64,000 nt of DNA from Lachnospiraceae bacterium. GTDB taxonomy: Bacteria > Bacillota > Clostridia > Lachnospirales > Lachnospiraceae. The notes beneath the pieces were generated by a model. It was not told the DNA's origin, made no database searches, and saw only the letters and a program-made list of their open reading frames with translations. This document shows positions 35,601-44,043 of the stretch, in pieces. The stretch's first letter is position 1. Each line of letters begins with the position of its first letter. Both the position numbers and the translations under genes were made by a program. The stretch covers positions 1 to 64,000 of the forward strand of contig QXWO01000024.1 in NCBI GenBank assembly GCA_009911035.1, read 5' to 3'.

Positions 35601-37743
35601 GCGGGGCGTTTAGGTCAATGTCGTGCAGCTTCGCGTGGGCGATCTCATGGATAGCGGTTTTTAAGTTCTGAAGCTGGCTCATTCCCTCGTCAATGGCAAT
35701 CCGCTTTTCCTCCAAGTGGTAGTAGCCGTGTGCTGTCCCCTCGATTTTCTCAAAGCCCATAGGGACGGGAGAGGTCTTTTCCAGCGCGGCGAAAAAATCT
35801 TCGTACTGTTCCACGTCCCCGGTCAGCTCGTTTGCGCCGATGGTGGGAAGCTCCCGCCCCTCGGTCTGCGACACGTCAAAAACGGCGACGACTTTATAAG
35901 CGGGGATTTGGATTTCCTTTGTTTCCGTGACGGGCTTCCCGTCCGCGCCAATCACCGTCTTTCCCGTCTGCGGGTCTTTCTTTTCTACCTCCTGCCGGAT
36001 TTTGTACGGCGACGGGGCAAGGATGCGTATGCCTTTTTCCCCGCGCATGACGTTACGCCCAAAGTTATTTTTCCATGCGTTGAATCCGGCGATAAGGGAA
36101 GCGTCGGGCTTCTGCATGGCGATCAGCAGCGTATTGTTGAAGCTGTAATTATGGAATTTTGACATGACTTGCAGATATTCCTTGTAGCGTTCACTGTCGA
36201 ATAATTCCGTGATACCCTGCTCCAAGCGGTCTGTGATCTCTTTCAGCTTTTCAGCGGGCTTGTCGGCGGTGAGGATAATCGGGTTGACCGGGCGCGGCTG
36301 GGGCGGTGCTTCCGGCTGCGGTTCCGGCTCTGCGGCTTCCTGTTCCGGCGCGGCTTCGTCCTTTTCCAGCTTATCCGGCTCCGGGAAGCTCATAATGTGG
36401 TATTCCTCCGGCACGCTTCGCCCCTCAAAATGGCGTTCCCATTCATCACCGCTTTCCACAAGGTAGCCATAAGGCGTGAAAAACCCGTGTTCCTGTTCAG
36501 CGGCATTGCGCCCAAAGTCTGAAAAGTCAATCCCATTTTTCCATTCTTCGGGCATATCCACCATGCCGGATTGATTCAGATAGTAGTCGCCCAAGTCGCG
36601 CACGGTCTTTACTTCCGGGATATGCACGAAAAAGTCTGTGTTATAGGTGAAGTCAATGATCTGTCCGATATTTTCAAAACCTTTTTTCCGCTGGGCTGCG
36701 GCGTTGAGGGCGGCAAGGTCTGCGGGGTCAAGGGTATTTAGGCGTGACGCAAGAAAATTCAGTTCGTCAATCCCGGCGGCACATACCATGTCATAGGGCA
36801 ATGCAAGGTGTTTACTGTCGGGGTAAGAATACCCGTTAATAAAAAAGTCCTGCGGGTTGTCTGCGGTAATGCCGACGCTTTTCATTGCTTCGTGAAGCTG
36901 TTCCGTGGTGGTCGGCAGGGAAAGCCATTCGCCGCCCGGTTCGCCTGTTTCAAAACGGCTGCGGCTGTCAATAAGGATTGCAAACTGTTCGTTTATCGGG
37001 GCTTGTTCCGTTCTCTGCCCGGTAGCCTGCTTTGCTGCCTGTTCTGCGGGGGCTTCGTCTGCCTTTGCGGTTTCCTGTTTCGGCTGCTGTATAGTCTGTT
37101 CTTCCCCCTCAACGGTATAGCCCGGTAAAAGCTGCCCGTTCACTTTGAAATGCTCTGCATACTCCTTTGGGATGGGCGGTGATATTTCTGTAAATAAATT
37201 CTGATAGGCTTTGATACGCCCATTGAGATATTTCTCCATTTCCTCCTTTGTGCCAAAAACTTTTTTGCTCTGCCCTGCAATCTTCGCCCCGTTATATCCG
37301 TCCGGGCTGTTGGTGTAAATGCTCCATGAAAGCGTCCATGAATAGGGGACAGACTGCTCCTTTTCCCGGTCATAGCGGGTATTCTCGGAAATACTGTATT
37401 GCATACGGTAAACCATGTTGCTCCTTACATGGCGGTACTCGTCCGGCTGCTCCCATTGGTTGGCTGTGTGCTGTGCTTCGGGGATTCGGACGTATTCAAT
37501 CGCTTTGTCAATCAAAAGGGTCTTTCCAGCCTGTTCTTCCCATTCTTTGGACTGTTGTTGCAGACGTTCAAAAACCGTCTGCTCCGCCGCCGCGCTTTCC
37601 TCGCGCATGGCGCATAGCTGCTCCAATGGTAAGGCAGTCAGCCCGGAAATATCCGCGTTTTCCTGTGCAAAATATATTTTTCGGTTTATCTGCAACCTGT
37701 CGGCAGATTCCAGCTTGTCATTTTCAAAAGATGAATAAGACAT
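32659..37743 (-). CDS. Giant antirestriction-type protein (ArdA-like, ArdC-like, YodL/DUF4316)
   Basis: 1694 residues. An ArdA-like region lies at about 250-450 (segments such as ELNFLASRLNTLDPADLAAL). An ArdC-type single-strand-DNA-binding domain starts near 500 (YSFNNTLLIAMQKPDASLIA), with a zincin motif HEIAH at 699-703. Two similar 70-residue units begin near 1040 and 1404 (GTPEQCRELLGKLEAGDLSQ; GTPEKCWELLGKLEAGELTQ). A YodL/DUF4316 end follows from about 1490, with the basic tail KKPSIRAQLRADKERAAQRK. ArdA mimics DNA to block type I restriction; ArdC protects incoming single strands. ATG 37743 follows AAAGGAGCG and the second copy of the three-hairpin leader. Confidence 0.85.
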   Translation of the reverse strand: MSYSSFENDKLESADRLQINRKIYFAQENADISGLTALPLEQLCAMREESAAAEQTVFERLQQQSKEWEEQAGKTLLIDKAIEYVRIPEAQHTANQWEQPDEYRHVRSNMVYRMQYSISENTRYDREKEQSVPYSWTLSWSIYTNSPDGYNGAKIAGQSKKVFGTKEEMEKYLNGRIKAYQNLFTEISPPIPKEYAEHFKVNGQLLPGYTVEGEEQTIQQPKQETAKADEAPAEQAAKQATGQRTEQAPINEQFAILIDSRSRFETGEPGGEWLSLPTTTEQLHEAMKSVGITADNPQDFFINGYSYPDSKHLALPYDMVCAAGIDELNFLASRLNTLDPADLAALNAAAQRKKGFENIGQIIDFTYNTDFFVHIPEVKTVRDLGDYYLNQSGMVDMPEEWKNGIDFSDFGRNAAEQEHGFFTPYGYLVESGDEWERHFEGRSVPEEYHIMSFPEPDKLEKDEAAPEQEAAEPEPQPEAPPQPRPVNPIILTADKPAEKLKEITDRLEQGITELFDSERYKEYLQVMSKFHNYSFNNTLLIAMQKPDASLIAGFNAWKNNFGRNVMRGEKGIRILAPSPYKIRQEVEKKDPQTGKTVIGADGKPVTETKEIQIPAYKVVAVFDVSQTEGRELPTIGANELTGDVEQYEDFFAALEKTSPVPMGFEKIEGTAHGYYHLEEKRIAIDEGMSQLQNLKTAIHEIAHAKLHDIDLNAPQEEQADRPDRRTREVQAESIAYTVCQHYGLDTSDYSFGYVAGWSSGRELAELKTSLETIRATAAEIINTIDGHFAELQKEREAAKEQEAEAQTPPDLTAEPTVTILYSESSQLHEGETFPLSRANMIIAGLDEANLASPGYDKTEFRIDYVMNGEADHYEGRQDLGDGDGSLVEHIEQYHTYYANDPNWNNFLLEHEGKEALEADREHRAFLLNEFVPYLKLHCNLSEMERTAGEALQKDNLTPTETAYHTAIQSYVSECRGLINQGEYHLPPVPQLADFDVELQAYKEHVKEEIAQEAADAGMTVEEYAANGYEPYATPEPEFIYKMEANPMTDGIHDRFFLQAYEKEDNGKAIPRDVLFIGTPEQCRELLGKLEAGDLSQEQVKELFAQAQEVAQEPEKTDTPIQEGAAADKAATPEQAGQTADKPLTDLQKKAVEIAAQYENLPMRDKIGIIAQAFGGTEGKIETSPCTGKWRGTSDISIKFDNGVSLFIGNHRTPQAKTVKVQSEYVNAALVRYNPEIIAATKETAITALRKREAKDNEIAAQKGLKPYTLLNVEFNDGTDERSSGHLGWYYVTLAVDGKICSHIETGLNYDILDGKVSDTPARENYFPAGALKETDVDYVFNNVGFSSTSALYSLPVRDDVLERAEKTLAQRKEVQPEKAADPEQTPQGAAQEAEPGNAATPETFYKVRQNPYSDSRENSHILQEYIAQDNGMAKLGDILYMGTPEKCWELLGKLEAGELTQGDVKELYAKSQEAQQTAEPGKEPDKDTFTIYQLKDGDGMRDYHFEPYDRLQAAGLSVEAANYNLIYTAELTPGTSLEDIFTRFNIDHPADFRGHSLSVSDIVVLHQNGHDTAHYVDSFGYKEVPEFLQEQTQQPEKENPLKHVEDAIEQNDNNFDGIINNTPTADELEAKARSGGQISLAEYAAALKAEKEQGKKPGKKAEKKPSIRAQLRADKERAAQRKQARNKSQDLERS

Positions 37744-37773
37744 ATAATCGCTCCTTTCTGAAATTGAATTTTT

Positions 37774-37873
37774 AGAGGGTTTGGGACACTTCCCAACAAG
37801 CAAAATCCCCTGTCCGGCGCGCCAGCGTTGGCAGGGGATTTACGGAAAAGGGTACTCTTTTCCTATGCTTGCT
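37774..37873 (-). ncRNA. Conserved three-hairpin leader, copy 2
   Basis: Inverse copy of 28925-29013: exact 33-base and 30-base flanks. The middle hairpin is AATCCCCTG/CAGGGGATT in place of TTTCTG/CAGAAA. It ends 30 nt before the start of the giant antirestriction gene, as copy 1 does before mobC. Covarying stems argue that the structure matters. Confidence 0.62.
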
Positions 37874-37880
37874 AAAAAAG

Positions 37881-39983
37881 TTATTTTTTCTTTTGAATCT
37901 CAATCTTATAGTTGACGTACTTCCCGCCCGTATCAGCCAAAACAACGGTTCCGTCGTAGGTTTTGCCTGTTTTCGGGGAATACAAGCCCTTGACGTTTGC
38001 CTTGCCGGATTTTAAGAGCGCGGCGGCAATCTTCGCGGTAAAGGCGGTTTTCCGTTCCTCAAAGAAACGGTCGTTTTTCCACATGGTAAAAGCGCACTCC
38101 CGGTTAGAACAGTAATAATTCTTCTTGCCCTCCCGGACGGGGGAACCGCACCGGGGGCATTTGCCAAGAGAGGGCTTTTCGTCCTTATCCGTGAAATTTA
38201 CTTTGCTTTTGTTGGCGTTGGTGTTTTCTGTTACCAGCTCCCGCGCCATAGCTTCAATGCCCGCCATGAAGTCCCCGGCACTGGCGGCTCCCTTTGCGAT
38301 CTGCGTCAGATTGTTTTCCCATTCGGCGGTAAGCTGCGGGGAAGTCAGCAGGTCGGGCAGAATGGAGATAAGGGCGTTGCCGTTTTCCGTGGGGATAAGC
38401 TGCTTGCCCTTGCGTTCCACAAAGCCGGATTTTACCAGCTTTTCAATGACGGCGGCGCGGGTGGCGGGAGTGCCAAGCCCCCGGCGTTCCGCGTCCGGGT
38501 CGGTGTCTGCGTTCCCCGCCCGTTCCATAGCCGACAACAGGCTTGCTTCGCTGTGGGGCTTCGGCGGGGCTGTGAAATGCTCCGTCGCCTTTGCCGCCGG
38601 GGTGGTAAAGGTCTGTCCCTCGGTCAGTTCCGGCAGGGTGTTTTCGTTGTCGCCCTCTGTGTCCTCCGGGTCGGGCTTGCCCTTTAAGGTCGCCCGGAAG
38701 CGGCGTTCAAGGTCTTTCCAGCCGCCCGCAAGAACGGTCTTTCCGTGTGCCGTAAACTCCGTACCAGCGCAGGAGAAAACCGCCGTGACCGCTTCAAAGA
38801 TATGCGGCTCGGCGGCAGCGAACAAAAGCCTTGCCCCGGCAAGGGTGAGGATATTTCTTTCACTTTCCGGCAGCGTCGCTATATCCGTTTTTGCAAGCTC
38901 CATAGTAGGGATAATGGCGTGGTGGTCGGAAACTTTCTTACTGTCAAGGATGCGGGAAATATCCGGGGTAAATGCCGCGCCCTCCATAAAGGGGAGCTTG
39001 CCGGATAAAAGGGAAACGGTTTTTGCCGCCGTGTCGTTCATGTCGTCCGTCAGATAATTGCTGTCTGTCCGGGGATAGGTAAGCAGCCGTTTTTCGTATA
39101 AGTTCTGTGCAAGGTCAAGGGTCTGCTTCGCCGTATAGCCGTACAGTTTATTGGCTTCCCGCTGTAAGGAAGTGAGGTCAAAGAGCTTTGGCGGGGAAGC
39201 TTTTCTTTCTTCTTTGGTGAGGGAAGCGCATACCGCCGTTTCCGCTTCGCAAGCCACTTTCAGCCCGTCAGCGGTTTTCTTATCCGAAATCCTTTCGCTT
39301 GCCGCTTCCGCGCCGGATAAGTCAAGCCGCACATGGTAGTATTTTTCCTTTCGGAATCCTGTGATTGCCGCGTCCCGGTCGGTAAGCATTTTCAGTGTGG
39401 GGGTCTGTACCCGCCCCACGTTCAAGGTCTTGTCATACAGGCAGGAGAAAAGCCGGGTTGCGTTGATCCCAATGATCCAGTCCGCTTTTGCGCGGCACAA
39501 TGCGGACGCATAGAGCGCGTCATAGTCCCGCCCGTCTTTAAGGTCTGAAAATCCCGCCTTGATCGCGCTGTCCTCCATTGAGGAAATCCACAAGCGGCGC
39601 ATGGGCTTATCGCACTCTGCCACATGGTAGACAAAACGGAAAATCAGTTCGCCCTCGCGTCCAGCGTCGCAAGCGTTTATAACTTCCGAAACGTCGGCGC
39701 GGTGCATAAGCTCCTTTAAGGTGGCAAACTGCTTTTCCTTGTCCTTTGATACGGTGTACTGCCATTCCTCCGGCAGAATGGGTAAGCTCTCATAATTCCA
39801 TTTCTTATACTGCTCCCCGTAGGCTGCAGCCCCCGCAAGCTCCACCAAATGACCGACACACCAAGAAATGAGGTAGCCCCCGCCCTCGATATACCCGTCC
39901 TTTTTCTCTTTTACGCCAAGCGCGGCAGCGATACCCGCCGCGACGCTGGGCTTTTCCGCAATCACTAATCTATGTGAAGTCAA
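37881..39983 (-). CDS. topB: DNA topoisomerase III (type IA)
   Basis: 700 residues. The N-terminal TOPRIM domain has VIAEKPSVA and the acidic DAGREGELIFR. The active-site Tyr303 lies in LLTYPRTDSNYL. C-terminal zinc-ribbon Cys residues are seen in CPRCGSPVREGKKNYYCSNR. Plasmid and ICE topB copies help unlink DNA during transfer. GGAGGAATTTTAATTG precedes the start. Confidence 0.95.
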   Translation of the reverse strand: MTSHRLVIAEKPSVAAGIAAALGVKEKKDGYIEGGGYLISWCVGHLVELAGAAAYGEQYKKWNYESLPILPEEWQYTVSKDKEKQFATLKELMHRADVSEVINACDAGREGELIFRFVYHVAECDKPMRRLWISSMEDSAIKAGFSDLKDGRDYDALYASALCRAKADWIIGINATRLFSCLYDKTLNVGRVQTPTLKMLTDRDAAITGFRKEKYYHVRLDLSGAEAASERISDKKTADGLKVACEAETAVCASLTKEERKASPPKLFDLTSLQREANKLYGYTAKQTLDLAQNLYEKRLLTYPRTDSNYLTDDMNDTAAKTVSLLSGKLPFMEGAAFTPDISRILDSKKVSDHHAIIPTMELAKTDIATLPESERNILTLAGARLLFAAAEPHIFEAVTAVFSCAGTEFTAHGKTVLAGGWKDLERRFRATLKGKPDPEDTEGDNENTLPELTEGQTFTTPAAKATEHFTAPPKPHSEASLLSAMERAGNADTDPDAERRGLGTPATRAAVIEKLVKSGFVERKGKQLIPTENGNALISILPDLLTSPQLTAEWENNLTQIAKGAASAGDFMAGIEAMARELVTENTNANKSKVNFTDKDEKPSLGKCPRCGSPVREGKKNYYCSNRECAFTMWKNDRFFEERKTAFTAKIAAALLKSGKANVKGLYSPKTGKTYDGTVVLADTGGKYVNYKIEIQKKK

Positions 39984-40181
39984 TTAAAATTCCTCCTTTC
40001 GCTTTTCTGTTTTCTTCTCGGTTAGCTTTCTGATACAGTACCCAATACAGGGCGGCTCCCGGTTGTAGGGACAGCCCCGGCAGCGCGGGGGAATGGAAGC
40101 GGGCGGCGATTTTCCCCGCCGCCCGTCGCCCGGTTTCTGTATCATCATTCTTTCTAAGGGGTTGTCGGTGAACAGCGTCAT
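39984..40181 (-). CDS. Small Cys-rich ICE protein
   Basis: 65 residues starting [20 protein letters not shown], with a compact Cys cluster in [20 protein letters not shown] that could bind zinc or an Fe-S centre. ATG overlaps the upstream stop (ATGA) and it ends one base before the topB start. Small proteins of this form occur at this place in related elements. Function unknown. A longer overlapping frame (39970-40266) looks like a shadow. Confidence 0.65.
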   Translation of the reverse strand: MTLFTDNPLERMMIQKPGDGRRGKSPPASIPPRCRGCPYNREPPCIGYCIRKLTEKKTEKRKEEF

Positions 40182-40891
40182 TCCTCGTCGTCCTCCGTTT
40201 CTGTGTCGTCCCCGTCGTCGGGTTCCGGCTCGTCCTCGTCGTAATCGTCAAAATCGAAATCGTCAAGGTCTGTGCCGCCTTTTACGTCCTGCTTCGGCTT
40301 CATAATCTTAAAGTAGTAGAACGCGCCCCCGCCGCCAATAAGTGCCACAATGAGGAATACGAAAAGCCCGCCCGTATTGTTTTTCTTTTCCGGCTGCTCT
40401 GTGGGTTCCTCTGTTTCCGGCTCCGCTGCTTTGCCGCTGCAAGCGGTCAAATTGGTGCTGCATACCGGGCATAAGGTATTTACTTTCCCTGCTTCGCATT
40501 TCTCCGTACAGTTGCAGACAGCGGGCGGCTCTGTGGTGGTGTTCCCGTCCTCCATGAGTGCCATAAGGTCGGCTTCGTCCACTTGATTGAGGAAATGCAC
40601 GGTATTTTCCCCCTCGTCGTCCCGGTCAATGAGGATATAAAAATAGTTGCCGTTTTTGGTTGTCACGGTGATAAGCTGCTTGTTGCCGCCGAAATCGTCT
40701 ACAAGGGTTGCGTTCCCGTCCGGGGTAAGGGGTTCTTCCTTTTGCGGTTCCTCATAAATAACGCCGCTGTCGTCGGTGGCATCCTCCGCGCCCTCCGGGA
40801 CTTGTGCGTAAGCGGTAACAGAAAAGCCGCCCATAAGGAGAAAGGCGGCGCATAAGGTCAAAAGCATTTTCAATGTTTTCTTATTCTTCAT
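40178..40891 (-). CDS. DUF4366 / CD1107-type membrane protein
   Basis: About 237 residues: signal peptide (about 1-29, FSVTAYA end), an extracellular domain with a Cys cluster ([20 protein letters not shown]), one membrane helix near 172-192 ([20 protein letters not shown]), and a very acidic cytosolic tail rich in Asp/Glu. It is a regular component of the Tn1549-type transfer apparatus, probably in the channel. Start chosen at [11 protein letters not shown], which gives a normal signal peptide. Confidence 0.82.
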   Translation of the reverse strand: MKNKKTLKMLLTLCAAFLLMGGFSVTAYAQVPEGAEDATDDSGVIYEEPQKEEPLTPDGNATLVDDFGGNKQLITVTTKNGNYFYILIDRDDEGENTVHFLNQVDEADLMALMEDGNTTTEPPAVCNCTEKCEAGKVNTLCPVCSTNLTACSGKAAEPETEEPTEQPEKKNNTGGLFVFLIVALIGGGGAFYYFKIMKPKQDVKGGTDLDDFDFDDYDEDEPEPDDGDDTETEDDEE

Positions 40892-41150
40892 TCTCGGTTT
40901 CCTCCATTTCTTCATCAGTCACGCCATTATAAGCCGGGGCGGGTTCCATGCCGGGGATTGCCCCGCTTTTCAGCATGGAAGTAAGCTCCGCAGGGGAAAG
41001 GCGCATGGAACGCACAAGCTGGACGATCTGCAAATTCTCCGCTTCGGTTTTCTGTGCTTCCAGCCCTTTCAGCTTGTTCTGGTACTCGGTGATCTTCTCG
41101 CGGGTCTTTTCAATTTCCCGGTTGATACGGTCGATTTTGTTCATTGCCAT
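40881..41150 (-). CDS. DUF4315 coiled-coil protein
   Basis: 89 residues. It is coiled-coil over about 4-45 ([20 protein letters not shown]), with a short C-terminal part containing [12 protein letters not shown]. Found between the CHAP hydrolase and DUF4366 genes in this ICE family. It may bridge transfer proteins. AAAGGAGTTTTGC precedes the start. Confidence 0.85.
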   Translation of the reverse strand: MAMNKIDRINREIEKTREKITEYQNKLKGLEAQKTEAENLQIVQLVRSMRLSPAELTSMLKSGAIPGMEPAPAYNGVTDEEMEETENEE

Positions 41151-41185
41151 AATGCAAAACTCCTTTCATAGTCAAAAAATGTTGG

Positions 41186-43306
41186 TTAGTTCCAGTTCAT
41201 CAGCCCATAGCCTTTGATACAGCGGTAGTCAAGGGGATAGCTTTTGATTTTGCAAGCGTCCCCGGAATTGCCCTCGACGGTGTAAACGCGCTGCCCGTCC
41301 GTGCCGATCACAAGCCCTACATGGTCTGCGCTCCCGTCTAAATCCCAGTCAAAAAAGATTGCGTCGCCGGGTGCGATATTGGCATAGCTGCGGTCGCCCC
41401 ATTGTCCGTGGGACTGAAACCACGGAATCCCCTGTGACTGGCAGGCGGCAAAGCGCGGCTCGCTTTTCCCGGCTTGATTGTAGCACCATGAAACAAAACA
41501 GGCGCACCATTCCACACGGCTGTTAAAGCCGTACCAGCTCCAATAAGGCTGTCCCCCTACGTTTCCTACCTGTGACTTTGCCCGGTCTACTACGGCGGTA
41601 TTGCCGGGGCGTGTGCCGTTTACAAGCTGCACCCCGCTTAAATCCTCGGACGGGTTTGTGTCCGGGGAACCGCCCCCGAAAATCAAGGGCTTGTTGCCGC
41701 TGGTTTCCAAGTACACCCGGAACATTTCAAGCTGCTCCGGCGTGAGTAGCCCCGGTGCAAGGTCGGATATGGGCTTGTTCTCCAGCTTGACATGGAGAAT
41801 GTAATAGTTATAAGGGACTTCCTCGGTGGTGGTTTCCCCGGTTTCCGGGTCGGTGCTGGTTTCCGTGCGGTAGCGTACCTCCACTTCCTCCGTCAGCGTG
41901 AGGGTGTATTGCAGCGAAAAGATACGCTCAATTTCTGCCTGTGCGGTTGCCGGGGTATAGGTCTGTAAGAGTGCGGTCAGATAGGACGCTAATTCATGGG
42001 GGTTATGCCCGATACTGTCAAGGTCATAACGGTATTCATCATAGCCGGGATTGTCGCGCTCGATATTGTCTATCGTGCGTTGCAGCTCCGTTTCCAGTGC
42101 CGCATAGCTGTTTTCCACGGCGACTAAATCCGCGTCCTCCGACGTGTAGGAAGTCCCCACAATGCCGTTTATCATGCCGGAAAACATAGCCCCGCAAGAG
42201 GATAACGCCGACGATACCATAATGAATAAGAGCAGCGCACCAATGGCGATACATACCCCCGCCGGGTGCCGCCCCACAAAAGCGATTGCCTTTTTGGTTT
42301 CCTCGGCGGTCTTTTTCGCGGCTTTCCTTGTGTTCTCCGCTGCGCTCTTGACCGACTTCGCGCCCTGCGCCTTTACGGTCTTTGCATACTGTTTCTTGAT
42401 ACGCTGTTTCTGCATATACCGGGAGAACGGATTGGACGCGGCGATCTGTGGGTTGTCATGGAGTGCCTTTTGGTAGAGGTAATTGGCGTTTGCTTTTTCC
42501 GCTGCCTTTTCTGCCTTTGCCGCCGCCCGGTAGGGTTTGAGCTTGTGGCTGCGGTAGCCTTCCCGCACTTTCCGCACCGTGAACTTTGCGCCTTTCTCCG
42601 CTAATTCCTCGGATTTGTGCGCCCCCTCCACGCCGGAATTGTCCTTTTCCACGGAATGTACCTTGTTGTGGACGAAAATACCCGCTTCCTGCACGGGGCG
42701 GGATAGCGGGTTATTGTGGGGCTTATTGTAGTTCTGCGGCTTTTCCCGTTCCTCGAAATATAATCGGGTCTTGCCTTTCCCGGTGGCTTCGTCAAAGGTA
42801 CGCTCCTTGACAAGTTTCTTTTCCTTTGGGATTTTCGCCCTTGCTTCGTCCAGCTTATCAGCGGCTTTGTCGGATTTCTTGATATATTTTTCAAGCTCCG
42901 GCGTTGCCCGTTCTTCCTCGGTGAATTGCAGCCGGGAAGTGCGGGCGCGGCTTTCTGCTTCTGCCTGTGCTTTCCTTGCCGCCTGTTTGCTGGCTCTGCG
43001 GGTGTGCGCCCCGTCGATATGCTCATAAATGCGCTCGGCGGTTCCCGTGTCCCGTTCCGGCTCCGTCCCCGACGCATGGGGCAGGGGCGGCGCATTAGGG
43101 GAACTGTCCGGGGCGGTAGTGCTGCCCGGTGCGGGCGGTAGTGCCTGTATATCCTGCGCCGCCTGTTGCTCCGGCGTTTTCTTTAAGGCAGCGTCCCGCG
43201 CCCGTTTGCTGATCCGCTTTTTCGTGCCTTTGGTTTCGTTCACTTCAACGGCTCCGTCACGGGTCATTTTCTGTGTAATTTTGTCACGGGCTTTGTACTG
43301 CTTCAT
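41186..43306 (-). CDS. CHAP-domain cell-wall hydrolase of the T4SS (CD1108/VirB1-like)
   Basis: 706 residues. A long basic, helical N-terminal region (1-340) precedes one membrane helix near 345-370 (GVCIAIGALLLFIMVSSALS). An extracellular linker domain follows, then a C-terminal CHAP amidase/peptidase with Cys601 (EWCACFVSW) and His662 (DHVGLVIG). It opens the peptidoglycan for the conjugation channel. It overlaps the methyltransferase gene by 4 bp. Confidence 0.92.
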   Translation of the reverse strand: MKQYKARDKITQKMTRDGAVEVNETKGTKKRISKRARDAALKKTPEQQAAQDIQALPPAPGSTTAPDSSPNAPPLPHASGTEPERDTGTAERIYEHIDGAHTRRASKQAARKAQAEAESRARTSRLQFTEEERATPELEKYIKKSDKAADKLDEARAKIPKEKKLVKERTFDEATGKGKTRLYFEEREKPQNYNKPHNNPLSRPVQEAGIFVHNKVHSVEKDNSGVEGAHKSEELAEKGAKFTVRKVREGYRSHKLKPYRAAAKAEKAAEKANANYLYQKALHDNPQIAASNPFSRYMQKQRIKKQYAKTVKAQGAKSVKSAAENTRKAAKKTAEETKKAIAFVGRHPAGVCIAIGALLLFIMVSSALSSCGAMFSGMINGIVGTSYTSEDADLVAVENSYAALETELQRTIDNIERDNPGYDEYRYDLDSIGHNPHELASYLTALLQTYTPATAQAEIERIFSLQYTLTLTEEVEVRYRTETSTDPETGETTTEEVPYNYYILHVKLENKPISDLAPGLLTPEQLEMFRVYLETSGNKPLIFGGGSPDTNPSEDLSGVQLVNGTRPGNTAVVDRAKSQVGNVGGQPYWSWYGFNSRVEWCACFVSWCYNQAGKSEPRFAACQSQGIPWFQSHGQWGDRSYANIAPGDAIFFDWDLDGSADHVGLVIGTDGQRVYTVEGNSGDACKIKSYPLDYRCIKGYGLMNWN

Positions 43307-44043
43307 GGTCTGTCACCTCCTGTCTGCGGGGTTGTGGGGATTTTTCGGTGGATAGCCGCGATCCGTTCCTGTGAAGTCTGGAACCACTTTTTTTCAATCT
43401 CCACCCCGATAAATTTTCGTCCCGTCAAAAGACACGCTTCCCCAACCGGGCAGCTCCCCATGAATGGGTCAAGGCATATTTCATTTTCCAGCGTAGAGCA
43501 GTTGATGAAATGCTCAATCATGGAAACGGGCTTTTCGGTCGGGTGCCGCTTTTCTTTTCCCCTCGGTATCTTTGTTTCTATAATGGTTGAGCCACAAAAG
43601 CGGGTTTTTCTGTAATTCCCTTTGCGGTACATAAGGATAAATTCAGCCCGTTTCGGGTAATAGGTGGATGGCACGGTCATTTTCTTATCCATGACTAAAA
43701 GCTCGCAGAATTGAAAATGGTTTTCCATACAGGCTGCATGGAGTGAAAAAAGGTTCCTGTCGTTTGACATGACATAAAAATACCGCCCATGCTTCAAAAC
43801 CCTGTATATTTCCGGCACCCACTTTTGAAATTCAATCCCTTTCGTACTGAATCCGTTCTTGCAGAATATTTCGCCGCCTTGATAAGATAACTTGCTGTGT
43901 TTCATGCCGCCGCCTGTCAGTTCAAACGGCGGGTCGGTAAACACAAAATCAATGCTGTTGTCCTGTATGCTCCCGGCAGCGTCTAAAAAATCAGCATGGT
44001 ACAGGGTAGCAGCCCCGTCCGTATATACCGTTGCTTTTTTCAT
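43303..44043 (-). CDS. DNA adenine/cytosine-N4 methyltransferase (orphan)
   Basis: 246 residues. Motif IV DPPFELTG comes early and motif I DPFMGSCPVGEACLLTGRKF comes late, the order of class-beta N4/N6 enzymes. A target-recognition stretch lies between. No restriction partner is encoded nearby, so it likely protects the element from host restriction after entry. It overlaps the VirB4 gene by 4 bp, inside the transfer operon. Confidence 0.9.
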   Translation of the reverse strand: MKKATVYTDGAATLYHADFLDAAGSIQDNSIDFVFTDPPFELTGGGMKHSKLSYQGGEIFCKNGFSTKGIEFQKWVPEIYRVLKHGRYFYVMSNDRNLFSLHAACMENHFQFCELLVMDKKMTVPSTYYPKRAEFILMYRKGNYRKTRFCGSTIIETKIPRGKEKRHPTEKPVSMIEHFINCSTLENEICLDPFMGSCPVGEACLLTGRKFIGVEIEKKWFQTSQERIAAIHRKIPTTPQTGGDRP

